Source: JAHJQZ01 sp963667595 (GTDB lineage Bacteria; Pseudomonadota; Alphaproteobacteria; Rhizobiales; Devosiaceae). Taken from it: 64,000 nucleotides of DNA. The position numbers and the translations under genes are program-made. A model generated the notes under the pieces. The model searched no databases. It was not told the origin of the DNA and saw only the letters and a program-made list of their open reading frames with translations. Location of the stretch: the NCBI GenBank assembly GCA_963667595.2, contig CAXXWD010000009.1:1-64000 (forward strand), in the 5' to 3' direction. Shown here piece by piece: positions 25,020 to 33,485 of the stretch; positions within the stretch are counted from its first letter, which is position 1; each line of letters starts with the position of its first letter.

Positions 25020-26450
25020 ATGTCAGACCAGCAAAAGGTGGTTCCGGTCATTTTATGTGGCGGCAAGGGAACGCGGCTCTGGCCGATGTCGCGGTCCTCG
25101 CGCCCCAAGCAGTTCCTGCCGCTGACCGGTGATCTCAGTCTTTTCCAGAAAACGCTCAAGCGCCTCGACGATGCCACGCGCTATGCCGCGCCCGTCATCA
25201 TTGCCAACAGCGATTACCGGTTTCTGGTCGCCGAGCAGGCGGCCGAAATCAATATCGCGCTCGATACCATCCTGCTCGAGCCCGTGGCCCGCAACACGGC
25301 CGCCGCCATTGCCGCCGCAAGCGTTCTCATCGCCCGAAAAGACCCCGATGCCCTGGTGCACATTCTGCCTTCGGATCATGAGATCGCCGTCGATGACGCC
25401 TATCTCAAGGCAATCGACACCGCTATTGGCGCGGCGCGAAACGGTCGCCTGGTGACCTTTGGCATCACGCCGACCGAACCGTCCACCGGGTTCGGTTATA
25501 TCGAAGCGGGCGAGGCCCTGCCGTCGGGCGCCCGTTCGGTCGCGCGCTTTGTCGAAAAACCTGTGAAGCAAAAGGCCGAGCAGATGCTGGCGGCCGGCAA
25601 CTACACCTGGAATTCCGGCATGTTCCTGTTCGGTGCAGGCGTCTTTCTGGACGAGTGCGAACGGCTGGCGCCCGAGATCGCCGCTGCGGCGCGGGGGGCG
25701 GTGGACGATGCCAAGGCCGATCTCGATTTCATCCGGCTCGAAAAGGACAGTTTTGCCCGGTCCCCCGATATTTCGGTCGATTATGCCATTTTCGAAAAGA
25801 CCAGCCTTGCCGCCGTGGTGCCGTCACCCATCATCTGGTCCGATCTCGGTTCGTGGGATGCGGTGTGGAAGGCCAACCCGCACGATGCCGATGACAATGT
25901 CGTGCGCGGTCCGGCCAGCCTGTCCGAGACAACCGCCTCGCTTGTCATGACCGAAAAGATGCATGTCGCCGTGGACAGTCTGGACGATGTCGCCGTGATC
26001 GCCAGCGAGGACGCGGTCTATGTCGGCCGGTTGTCGAAGGCCCAGAATGTCGGTGCCATGGTCAAGCGGCTCCAGGCCGATCCCGCGACCGCCGTGCTGA
26101 CCGAAACGCACCGGACCTGCTATCGGCCCTGGGGCGGGTATAGCTCGGTCGTCGAAGGCGAACGGTTCCAGGTCAAGCGCATCTTCGTCAAGCCCGGCAA
26201 GCGATTATCGCTGCAAAAGCACCATCACCGGTCCGAACACTGGGTCATCGTACGCGGCACGGCCGAGGTGCAGGTCGGCGAGCGGATCACCACGATCAGC
26301 GAAAACGAAAGCGTCTATATCCCGCGCGGTGATGTGCACCGGTTGACCAATCCGGGCAAGATCCTGCTCGAACTGATCGAGGTCCAGACCGGGTCCTATC
26401 TCGGAGAGGACGACATCATCCGGCTGGAGGACGAGTTCGGCCGGACGTGA
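25020..26450 (+). CDS. manC: Mannose-1-phosphate guanylyltransferase / mannose-6-phosphate isomerase
   Basis: 476 residues from ATG 25020 (GAGGAAAGAG upstream); an in-frame ATG at 24999 overlaps the previous stop (ATGA). Residues 8-290 are a nucleotidyltransferase with ILCGGKGTRLWPMSRSSRPK and FVEKP. Residues about 345-470 are a cupin-type isomerase domain (CYRPWGGYSSVVEGERFQVK, HHHRSEHWVIVRGTAEV, IPRGDVHRL). It makes GDP-mannose for exopolysaccharide or lipopolysaccharide. Confidence 0.93.
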   Translation: MSDQQKVVPVILCGGKGTRLWPMSRSSRPKQFLPLTGDLSLFQKTLKRLDDATRYAAPVIIANSDYRFLVAEQAAEINIALDTILLEPVARNTAAAIAAASVLIARKDPDALVHILPSDHEIAVDDAYLKAIDTAIGAARNGRLVTFGITPTEPSTGFGYIEAGEALPSGARSVARFVEKPVKQKAEQMLAAGNYTWNSGMFLFGAGVFLDECERLAPEIAAAARGAVDDAKADLDFIRLEKDSFARSPDISVDYAIFEKTSLAAVVPSPIIWSDLGSWDAVWKANPHDADDNVVRGPASLSETTASLVMTEKMHVAVDSLDDVAVIASEDAVYVGRLSKAQNVGAMVKRLQADPATAVLTETHRTCYRPWGGYSSVVEGERFQVKRIFVKPGKRLSLQKHHHRSEHWVIVRGTAEVQVGERITTISENESVYIPRGDVHRLTNPGKILLELIEVQTGSYLGEDDIIRLEDEFGRT

Positions 26451-26663
26451 GCGGAATATAGCCGTCCCTTTTCCCCCTTGAGCAAAAGCCTGATGGGCTC
26501 AGCTTTGCCAAACCCAAGGCTTTGTGTTTCCCCCCCACAACGGGGGAGAGGAAAGGCGGCGATGCCGTCAGGACGGGATTGGGCTCCTGAACCAGGACCT
26601 GCGCATAACAAGTGGTTATCGCGTCTTCGTCCGAAAACGCGACATCGCTGAGACCTCGTTTCA

Positions 26664-28556
26664 TCACTCCGGCTGGAACGACATGGAGTCGTAAAGCCGT
26701 TCCATCATCTCCTCGGGCTCCTCGGAGCCGCCATGCAGCACGATGTCCGCTTTTTCGGGCGCTTCGTAGGGCGAGTCGATACCGGTGAAGTTCTTGATCT
26801 CGCCGCGCCGGGCCTTGGCGTAGAGCCCCTTGACGTCTCGGGATTCGCAGATGGCCAGCGGCGTGTCGACATAGGCCAGATGGAAGGGGATGTCGCTGGC
26901 GATGTCGCGGGCCATGCGCCGCTCGTTGCGGAATGGCGCGATGAATGAAACGATGACGATGAGGCCGGCATCGGCCATCAGCCGCGCCGTTTCCGCGATG
27001 CGACGGATGTTCTCGACGCGATCGGCTTCGGTGAAGCCGAGATCCCGGTTGAGCCCGTGCCGGACATTGTCACCGTCGAGGATGTAGCAATGCTTGCCTT
27101 CGGCAGTCAGGCGCTTTTCCAGAAGATTGGCAATGGTCGACTTGCCGGAGCCGCTGAGGCCGGTGAACCAGACGATCTGGGCCTTTTGCCCCTTTTGCCG
27201 GGCGCGCACCTCGCGGTTCACGTCGAAGGCCTGATAGGTGAGGTTTTGCGCCCGCCTCAACCCGAAATCGATAACGCCGGCGCCGAGCGTTGCGTTGTTG
27301 ATCCTGTCGATCAGGATGAAGCCGCCGGTTTTGGGATTGGCCCCGTAGCTGTCGAAGACGATCGGCTTGTCGACACCGAGCGTCACCGTGCCGACTTCGT
27401 TGAGCTGAAGGCTCTGCGCCGCCAGCTTTTCGAGCGTGTTGACGTCGGTGCGATGCTTGATGGCGGTGATCGTCGCCGGCACCATCTGCGTGCCGATCTT
27501 GAGAAGATAGGAACGGCCGTGATAGGCCGGCTCTTCGTGCATCCACACGATCCGCGCCTGGAACTGATCGGAGACTTCCGGCATTTCGCCCGGCCGAACC
27601 AGAATGTCGCCGCGTGAGATGTCGATTTCCCTGTCGAGCACCAGCGTGATGGCCTGGCCCGCAACGGCTTCGTCAAGATCCCCGTTCATGGTGACGATGC
27701 GGGCGATCCTGGCCGGCTTGCGCGAGGCGGCCACGACGATGTCGTCGCCCACCTTGATGCTGCCGGAAACCAGCGTGCCGGAGAAGCCGCGGAAATCGAG
27801 ATTGGGGCGATTGACCCATTGCACCGGAAAGCGCAGCGGCCTGAGCGTCCAGTCCTCGCCGACCTCGATCTGTTCGAGATAGGGCAGGAGCGCCGGCCCC
27901 TGATACCATGGGGTGTTGGCGCTCGTGGTGACGATGTTGTCGCCTTCGAGCGCCGAAACGGGAATGGACTGAACCGTATCGAACCCAAGCGCATCGGCGA
28001 AATCCTGGAAAGCATCGGCAATGTCGCTGAACACGGTCTCGGAATAGTCCATGAGGTCGATCTTGTTGACCACCAGCACAACATGCCTGACCCCGATGAG
28101 GGAAAGGATGTAGGAGTGACGCCGGGTCTGCGGCAAAAGCCCCTTGCGCGCGTCGACCAGGAGAATGCCAAGCTCGGCGTTGGAAGCGCCGGTCGCCATG
28201 TTGCGGGTGTATTGCTCGTGGCCGGGCGTGTCGGCGACGATGAACTTGCGCTTTTCGGTCTCGAAGAAACGATAGGCGACATCGATGGTGATGCCCTGTT
28301 CGCGCTCCGCCGCGAGCCCGTCGACCAGAAGCGAAAAATCGATGCCGTCCTTGCCGGTGGCGCGGTTGCGGCTTTCGTTCTTGAGGGTCGCGAGCTGGTC
28401 GTCGAGGATCAATTGACTGTCGTAGAGCAGGCGTCCGATCAGGGTCGATTTGCCGTCGTCCACCGATCCGCAGGTGAGGAACCGCAACAGCGATTTATGG
28501 GTCTGCTGGTCGAGCCAGTCGGCCATATCGGGCGTGGAAAGGTCCTGGCGTTCCAT
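26664..28556 (-). CDS. cysNC: Bifunctional sulfate adenylyltransferase large subunit / APS kinase (CysN-CysC, NodQ-type)
   Basis: 630 residues. The N-terminal 430 form a GTPase like EF-Tu (Walker A GSVDDGKST at about 29-37, DTPGHEQYTRN, NKIDLMD) that, with CysD, makes APS from sulfate and ATP. Residues about 445-630 are APS kinase (GLSGSGKSTIANLLE, LDGDNVRHGLNRDLGF), which makes PAPS. The start is placed at 28556 because it overlaps the CysD stop (TGATG), as expected for a coupled operon. CysN-CysC fusion is common in this order. Confidence 0.95.
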   Translation of the reverse strand: MERQDLSTPDMADWLDQQTHKSLLRFLTCGSVDDGKSTLIGRLLYDSQLILDDQLATLKNESRNRATGKDGIDFSLLVDGLAAEREQGITIDVAYRFFETEKRKFIVADTPGHEQYTRNMATGASNAELGILLVDARKGLLPQTRRHSYILSLIGVRHVVLVVNKIDLMDYSETVFSDIADAFQDFADALGFDTVQSIPVSALEGDNIVTTSANTPWYQGPALLPYLEQIEVGEDWTLRPLRFPVQWVNRPNLDFRGFSGTLVSGSIKVGDDIVVAASRKPARIARIVTMNGDLDEAVAGQAITLVLDREIDISRGDILVRPGEMPEVSDQFQARIVWMHEEPAYHGRSYLLKIGTQMVPATITAIKHRTDVNTLEKLAAQSLQLNEVGTVTLGVDKPIVFDSYGANPKTGGFILIDRINNATLGAGVIDFGLRRAQNLTYQAFDVNREVRARQKGQKAQIVWFTGLSGSGKSTIANLLEKRLTAEGKHCYILDGDNVRHGLNRDLGFTEADRVENIRRIAETARLMADAGLIVIVSFIAPFRNERRMARDIASDIPFHLAYVDTPLAICESRDVKGLYAKARRGEIKNFTGIDSPYEAPEKADIVLHGGSEEPEEMMERLYDSMSFQPE

Positions 28557-29464
28557 CAGAAATACCCTTCCTGCTTCTTTTTCTCCATCGAGCCGGCCTG
28601 GTCGCTGTCGATCAGCCGTCCTTCGCGTTCCGAGGTGCGGGACTTTTGCATTTCCATGATGATCGCCGGCAGGGTATCGGCGCTGGAGCGGATGGCGCCG
28701 GTCAGCGGGTAACACCCGAGGGTACGGAACCGGACCATTTCCTCATGCGGTTTTTCTCCCGGATCGAAGCGGAACCGGTCGTCGTCGATCATGATCAGCG
28801 TGCCGGAGCGTTCCACCACGGGGCGCGGTTTGGCGAAATAGAGTGGCACGATGTCGATGTTCTCGGCGTAGATATAGGTCCAGATGTCGCGCTCGGTCCA
28901 ATTGCTGAGAGGAAAGACGCGCATGCTCTCGCCCGGATTGAGCCGCGTGTTGAACACCCGCCACAGTTCCGGGCGCTGGTTTTTTGGGTCCCAGGCGAAA
29001 TTGGCGTTGCGGTGCGAAAAGATGCGTTCCTTGGCGCGCGATTTTTCCTCATCGCGCCGCGCGCCGCCAATGGCCGCATCGTAACGGCCGGCGGAGAGGG
29101 CCTGCCTCAACGCCACCGTCTTCATGATGTCGGTATAGCGCGCCGATCCGTGATCGAACGGGTTGATGTTGTCGCGCAAGCCGTCCGGATTGGTATGAAC
29201 GATGAGGTCGAGATCGAACTTTTTCGCCATGCGGTCGCGAAAGGCGATCATCTCCTTGAATTTCCAGGTCGTGTCGATGTGCAGCACCGGAAAGGGGATG
29301 CGCGAGGGAAAGAATGCCTTGCGGGCGAGATGCAGAAGGACACTCGAATCCTTGCCGATGGAATACATCAGCACTGGACGCTCGAACCCGGCCGCGACCT
29401 CGCGGAAGATCTCGATGCTCTCGGCTTCCAGGGATTGAAGATGGGTGAGGGGCGTGCCGGTCAT
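28556..29464 (-). CDS. cysD: Sulfate adenylyltransferase small subunit
   Basis: 302 residues, ATP-pyrophosphatase family. It carries the PP-motif region YSIGKDSSVLLHLARKAF (about 34-52), HIDTTWKFKEMIAFRD, GGARRDEEKSRAKERIFS and WTERDIWTYIYAENI. It forms the ATP sulfurylase with CysN, and the C-terminal basic tail (RTSEREGRLID) is typical. ATG 29464 overlaps the CysQ stop by 4 bases. Second gene of cysQ-cysD-cysNC. Confidence 0.95.
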   Translation of the reverse strand: MTGTPLTHLQSLEAESIEIFREVAAGFERPVLMYSIGKDSSVLLHLARKAFFPSRIPFPVLHIDTTWKFKEMIAFRDRMAKKFDLDLIVHTNPDGLRDNINPFDHGSARYTDIMKTVALRQALSAGRYDAAIGGARRDEEKSRAKERIFSHRNANFAWDPKNQRPELWRVFNTRLNPGESMRVFPLSNWTERDIWTYIYAENIDIVPLYFAKPRPVVERSGTLIMIDDDRFRFDPGEKPHEEMVRFRTLGCYPLTGAIRSSADTLPAIIMEMQKSRTSEREGRLIDSDQAGSMEKKKQEGYF

Positions 29465-30276
29465 GAAATGCTCTTGTCGATGCCTGCCGCCGCGATCCGG
29501 GTAAGGCGCGGATCGCCGGTGGCGATGAAATGGGGATTGGCGAAATCGCTGTCGCATGCCTGATTGCGTTTGCCGTAGGAAAGAGGCGTTCCGTCGAGGC
29601 AAACGACCTGTCCGCCGGCGGCCCTTAAAATGGCGTCGCCCGACGCCGTGTCCCACTCCATAGTGCGTCCGAAGCGCGGATAAAGGTCGGCTTCGCCGGC
29701 GGCGAGAAGGCAGAATTTCAGCGAAGAGCCGGCATTTCGAAATTCGGTGATGCCGAAGGGGGCAAGCCGCGGATCGCCTGCGCCGCTGCCATGCGAACGC
29801 GATCCGATGGCGCAGACACCGTTGTCCGCTTTGCGGACCGTTATGGAATGGACATCCGTGACGGCGCCATCAACAACCTTGCCCGCAAAACTGCCCTCAG
29901 CCCGACGGCCCCACCAGATGGTCGACAGGGCCGGGGCGTAGACCACGCCGAGGACCGGAACCGTGTCTTCGATCAGGGCAATGTTGACGGTGAACTCGCC
30001 GTTCCGCGAAGAGAATTCCTTGGTGCCGTCGAGCGGATCGACAAGGAAAAACCGTGTCGAAGGGGGAGGGACCCGACCGGCCGCGACGGATTCCTCGGCG
30101 ACGACGGCGATGTCGGGAAAGGCCGCGGCAAGGCCTTTGAGAATGATCGCCTCGGCCTCGGTATCGGCCAGCGTCACCGGCGAGTGATCGGGTTTGAACG
30201 CCACGGCAAAATCGGTGGCGTAGATATCGAGAATCCTTGCGCCGGCCGACAGAACGATCTCGATCAATTTGTCCAT
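29461..30276 (-). CDS. cysQ: 3'(2'),5'-bisphosphate nucleotidase
   Basis: 271 residues from ATG 30276 (MDKLIEIV, matching the usual CysQ start); a TTG 9 bases upstream has a better-spaced AGGA. Inositol-monophosphatase fold with the lithium-sensitive signature VVAEESVA, VDPLDGTKEFSSRNGEFTVN and MEWDTASGDAIL. It hydrolyses PAP left over after PAPS-dependent transfer or reduction. First gene of the operon with cysD and cysNC, which is why a PAP-recycling role is preferred to inositol phosphatase. Confidence 0.92.
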   Translation of the reverse strand: MDKLIEIVLSAGARILDIYATDFAVAFKPDHSPVTLADTEAEAIILKGLAAAFPDIAVVAEESVAAGRVPPPSTRFFLVDPLDGTKEFSSRNGEFTVNIALIEDTVPVLGVVYAPALSTIWWGRRAEGSFAGKVVDGAVTDVHSITVRKADNGVCAIGSRSHGSGAGDPRLAPFGITEFRNAGSSLKFCLLAAGEADLYPRFGRTMEWDTASGDAILRAAGGQVVCLDGTPLSYGKRNQACDSDFANPHFIATGDPRLTRIAAAGIDKSIS

Positions 30277-30545
30277 GGGCTGCAAGCGGATGGTCCTGAA
30301 TTTGAAATGAGGGATACGATCACGTCTCGCGCGTTACGCAATAATGTTTCCTGGCACGTCACGCAAGCGGCGGATCGGTCGAAACCGGTCCATAAGCAGT
30401 TTGTTGCGTCCACCATAGTGTGGAATCGGCCCTTCCGGAGGGCACTGATTTCCCTGGCGTTTTTCGACCGCCTAAATCGTCGTCAACCAGAGTTTGGAAT
30501 CGGAGTTGGCGCCAACAGGTCTCGATTTCGTGGCTAGGGACGCCC
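30277..30545. other. Intergenic region, no gene seen
   Basis: Roughly 270 bases between the divergent side of cysQ and the stop of the HIT gene. It presumably contains the cysQDNC promoter. No clear hairpin or gene. Confidence 0.3.
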
Positions 30546-30989
30546 TCATGGCAAACGCAATGCCGCCAGGTGGCTTCTCAGGGCGGCTGCCTCGGTCATC
30601 AATTCTTCTGCGCTCGCCTGTGGCGTCGAACCGAAGGTCAGTTCCGGCTCCGCGATGTAGAGCCGGGACGTGATGTCGGTTTTTTCGAGCATCGGCACGA
30701 CATGGGCATGGGCATGTGCGACGTCCCCACCGGTGAACAGGAAAGCCACGCGTTCGACACCATAGAGCGCCTTCATAATTGTCGACAGGCGCTGGCCCAG
30801 CGCCAACATGCGGTTGGCCGTATCCGCATCGAGTTCCTCGAAATACGGCACATGGCGTTTCGGAATGATCTGTGTGTGACCGGGGCGAATTGGGCAGATG
30901 TCAAGAAATGCAACGATCAAGTCATCCTCGGCGACGATGTGGGCCTCGATCCGTCTAGCAGCGATATCACAGAAAATGCACATGCTCAC
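30546..30989 (-). CDS. HIT-family nucleotide-binding protein
   Basis: 147 residues. It starts with the zinc-associated CIFCDIAARRIEAH pattern of HIT proteins, has RPGHTQIIPKRHV and ends its core with the histidine triad AHAHAHVVPM (about 102-111), whose middle histidine is the nucleophile. HIT enzymes hydrolyse AMP-linked small molecules. Length is normal. No operon partner is evident. Confidence 0.92.
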   Translation of the reverse strand: MSMCIFCDIAARRIEAHIVAEDDLIVAFLDICPIRPGHTQIIPKRHVPYFEELDADTANRMLALGQRLSTIMKALYGVERVAFLFTGGDVAHAHAHVVPMLEKTDITSRLYIAEPELTFGSTPQASAEELMTEAAALRSHLAALRLP

Positions 30990-30997
30990 TATCCGCT

Positions 30998-31225
30998 GTG
31001 AAGTCCTTTGGCAAAAGCATCCATCGGATCCCTGATTTAGTCAAAACCCAAGCATCACGAACTCTGGAATCGACAACGGACGACATTGTCTCCAGTGCTG
31101 CCCGTTGTTCTGAACAGGCAAACGCTGATCTACTTATTGTTCGTCAGATCCAAGCTTTGGTGGATCCAACACAGTTCGTGCGGTATTGGCGCGATTGTTA
31201 CATGACTGTCACAAAGAAAGAATAG
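30998..31225 (+). CDS. Possible 75-residue protein (or small RNA) preceding a strong terminator
   Basis: An open frame from GTG 30998 encodes 75 residues ending in DPTQFVRYWRDCYMTVTKKE. It resembles no family I know. Codon use is more AT-rich at third positions than in neighbouring genes. The start lies only 8 bases from the divergent HIT start and has no ribosome-binding site, which argues against it. A very good terminator follows 38 bases after the stop, so something rightward is transcribed here. It could be a leaderless gene, an untranslated small RNA or a decayed gene. Confidence 0.3.
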   Translation: MKSFGKSIHRIPDLVKTQASRTLESTTDDIVSSAARCSEQANADLLIVRQIQALVDPTQFVRYWRDCYMTVTKKE

Positions 31226-31263
31226 GTAAGATAATACCACGCCGAGGACGCGGGGGAGAGATG

Positions 31264-31309
31264 TGTCCGGGGCGGCGGGCCAGGCTCGCCGCACGGACAT
31301 CGTTTTTTT
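31264..31309 (+). terminator. Strong Rho-independent terminator without an obvious gene
   Basis: Outer stem TGTCCG / CGGACA (6 bp), inner stem CGGCG / CGCCG (5 bp), small internal loop, then TCG and seven T residues (31303-31309). Direction is rightward. It indicates a transcript in 30990-31263. Confidence 0.75.
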
Positions 31310-31485
31310 GCCAAAAAATGTCCTTGCTGCGTCATTCCCCTTACAAGCCGTCTTGTGCCCGGCATTTTCCGGTATCGGGATTTCGATCATTTCGATGAAC
31401 CGAAGCTGAACGCCGGCCTCAGTAACGGTTCAAGCCCAAGTCGGTAGATCTGTCGTCACGCTCAACCGAAACACGTGAGGACGAC

Positions 31486-31620
31486 ATGCCCCGCAACAGC
31501 GAAAAACTTCTGCTCGCAGCCCTGGCCGGCCTTGTCATCACCTGTGCCGCCGCGTTCGCGGTTTCGCCAACTCTGGCCGGCGACAGCCCCAGTGTTTCGA
31601 TCGAATGGCGTGATTTCTAG
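31486..31620 (+). CDS. 44-residue secreted or membrane peptide
   Basis: ATG 31486 with GAGGA 4 bases upstream, TAG at 31618-31620. The sequence begins MPRNSEKLLLAALAG and continues with a hydrophobic stretch to FAVSPTLAGDS, which looks like a signal peptide with a possible cleavage after SPTLAG or a single membrane helix. The mature part would be about 15 residues (ending SIEWRDF). A perfect 14-bp hairpin follows 54 bases after the stop. I know no family; the ribosome-binding site and layout support a real small gene. Confidence 0.5.
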   Translation: MPRNSEKLLLAALAGLVITCAAAFAVSPTLAGDSPSVSIEWRDF

Positions 31621-31674
31621 ACCTCCCATCAACCTCCGGATTGACTTCGGCCCAAGTTTGTCGCCACTACTCCA

Positions 31675-31708
31675 GAGCACGTTGCGTTTTATCGAACGCA
31701 ACGTGCTC
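31675..31708 (+). terminator. Perfect 14-bp hairpin (terminator or palindromic repeat)
   Basis: Arms GAGCACGTTGCGTT / AACGCAACGTGCTC with a 6-base loop, followed by CATTTTCTTTT. It can end the transcript of the 44-residue peptide. Similar palindromes are dispersed in Hyphomicrobiales genomes from memory, so it may instead be a repeat. Confidence 0.6.
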
Positions 31709-31797
31709 CATTTTCTTTTGGTCGCGACATGTCTGCGAAAGCTTGGCATTGCCCTTTTTCGCGCGTCACTCCAGCGACAAATCCGGGGGCAATTTTG

Positions 31798-32802
31798 GTG
31801 AATCCTGTTCTGGTCGAAACCGTTCGTGGCAATTGGGTTGAAAGTACCCATCGCGGCTCCGTTGCCGTGTGCAATGCCAGGGGCGAGCTCAAACACGCGC
31901 TCGGCGATCCGGCGCATCCGGTCATGCCGCGCTCGGCCGTCAAGGCGATGCAGGCACTGGCTCTGTTCCGCTCGGGCGCCGTTGACAAATTCGGGCTGGA
32001 CGACGAGGCCATCGCCATGGCCTGCGCGTCCCATCTCGGCGAAACGCGGCATATCGATGTGGTCGGCCGCACGCTCGAAAAACTCGGTCTGTCTATCGAT
32101 GATCTCGAATGTGGCGCTCATCCGCCTTCGTCCGCGGCGGCGCGCAAGGCCCTCGCCGATACAGGCAAGGCGCCGACGGCCATCTTCAACAATTGTTCGG
32201 GCAAGCATGCCGGCATGCTGGCCGATGCGCTGGCGCTCGGCGTGCCGACCAAGGATTACGTCACCCGCGAGCACCCGGTGCAGAAACTGGTACGCGCCTC
32301 GATCGAAGAGGTCATCGGCCTGCCTTTGACGACCGAGGCTTGTGGCACCGACGGATGTTCCATCCCCACCTGGGCCGCGCCCCTGACCGGTTTCGCCACC
32401 GGGTTCGCCCGCATGGCGACCGGCGAAGGACTGGCGGACGATTTCGCGGCGGCCTCCAAGCGTATCTTCGCCGCGATTGCCGACAATCCGCTGCTGATCC
32501 GCGGGACGGACTCGCTCGACAGCACGCTGACCGATGTCTTCGGTGGCCGATTGATCATCAAGATCGGTGCGGAAGGGGTTTATTGCGGCGCGCTTGTCGA
32601 CAAGGGGCTCGGCTTCGCCCTCAAGATCGACGACGGCAACTCGGCCGCCGCCGAATGCGCCGTGGCTAATCTGCTTCTGGCCATCGCCGAACCGAATGCC
32701 AAGGAGCGTACTGCGCTCGAAAAATGGGCGACGGTCACCAACACCAACTGGCGCGGTATCGAAACCGGCATGCTGCGCGGCGCGCCGGGGGTGTACGCCT
32801 GA
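31798..32802 (+). CDS. Class 3 (Rhizobium etli type) L-asparaginase
   Basis: 334 residues from GTG 31798, chosen because GGGGG lies about 8 bases upstream; an ATG at 31729 has no such site. It converts asparagine to aspartate and ammonia. The family's catalytic Ser-x-x-Lys pair appears as S46 and K49 in PRSAVKAM. The zinc-site residues known from R. etli ReAV appear as C and K in NNCSGKHAGML and C in EACGTDGCSIPT. It is unrelated in fold to E. coli asparaginases and belongs to the penicillin-binding-protein-like fold. No signal peptide. Confidence 0.92.
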   Translation: MNPVLVETVRGNWVESTHRGSVAVCNARGELKHALGDPAHPVMPRSAVKAMQALALFRSGAVDKFGLDDEAIAMACASHLGETRHIDVVGRTLEKLGLSIDDLECGAHPPSSAAARKALADTGKAPTAIFNNCSGKHAGMLADALALGVPTKDYVTREHPVQKLVRASIEEVIGLPLTTEACGTDGCSIPTWAAPLTGFATGFARMATGEGLADDFAAASKRIFAAIADNPLLIRGTDSLDSTLTDVFGGRLIIKIGAEGVYCGALVDKGLGFALKIDDGNSAAAECAVANLLLAIAEPNAKERTALEKWATVTNTNWRGIETGMLRGAPGVYA

Positions 32803-32837
32803 CGTTTATTTCGCTTAAGCCGAAGCACAGCACCTCG

Positions 32838-32880
32838 TCACCCTCCCCTTGATGGGAAGGGTGACCCGGCGGATCGCCGG
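32838..32880. repeat. Tandem hairpins after the asparaginase gene
   Basis: GTCACCCT / AGGGTGAC with a short mismatched inner stem (32838-32865), directly followed by CCGGCG-GAT-CGCCGG. It lies between the stops of convergent genes and may act as a terminator or be a small intergenic repeat. Confidence 0.45.
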
Positions 32881-32905
32881 ATCAAGTGGTGAACGGTGAA
32901 CCGGT

Positions 32906-33247
32906 TCAATCGATCTTGCGGACACGAACGGCCGTGCCGGCGGCCGTAACCATCAGCATGGCGCCGCGACTGCCCACGACTTCGTAATCGAGCGAAACGC
33001 CGACAATGGCATTGGCGTTCTTCCGATGCGCACGATCGACCATTTCGGTCAGGGAGCTTTCCCGCGCCTTTTCGAGAATCTCCTCATAGGCGGCGCTGCG
33101 TCCGCCGACATAGTCGGTGACGGTCGCCATGAAATCGCGAATGATATCGGCGCCCGAGATCGTCTCGCCGGTGACGATGCCGAGATAGTCGGTGATTTCG
33201 TAGCCCTGTAGATTGTCCGTGGTCGATGTCAGCATAAACGCCCCCAT
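32906..33247 (-). CDS. YbjQ-family protein (UPF0145)
   Basis: 113 residues. The sequence follows the YbjQ/UPF0145 pattern: TSTTDNLQGYEITDYLGIVTGE, AYEEILEKARESSLTEMVD, ANAIVGVSLDYEVVG and a C-terminal VTAAGTAVRV. The family forms pentameric beta-rich assemblies and is sometimes called heavy-metal-binding, but no biochemical role is established. Single gene between convergent and divergent neighbours. Confidence 0.92.
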   Translation of the reverse strand: MGAFMLTSTTDNLQGYEITDYLGIVTGETISGADIIRDFMATVTDYVGGRSAAYEEILEKARESSLTEMVDRAHRKNANAIVGVSLDYEVVGSRGAMLMVTAAGTAVRVRKID

Positions 33248-33485
33248 TGTCTGCCGCCTCTCAGATAGGAAGGCGCTTTGCCGGTGCCAAGAGCATCAAG
33301 GGAGACGGCATCGGAGATGTTTTTTTCGAAGCTGTCGCCGTCTTGCGTCGATCTCTATAAAAAAAGGACCTGTGTCTTTGCTTGGCGATGGCTTGGCGGG
33401 CTGGGTAAGCTCGGACGGAAAAGTGGTTTTCACTTTGTCCGGACACAGCCTATAAGGCCCGGACGTTTTGCGAAGGCTCGGTCTC

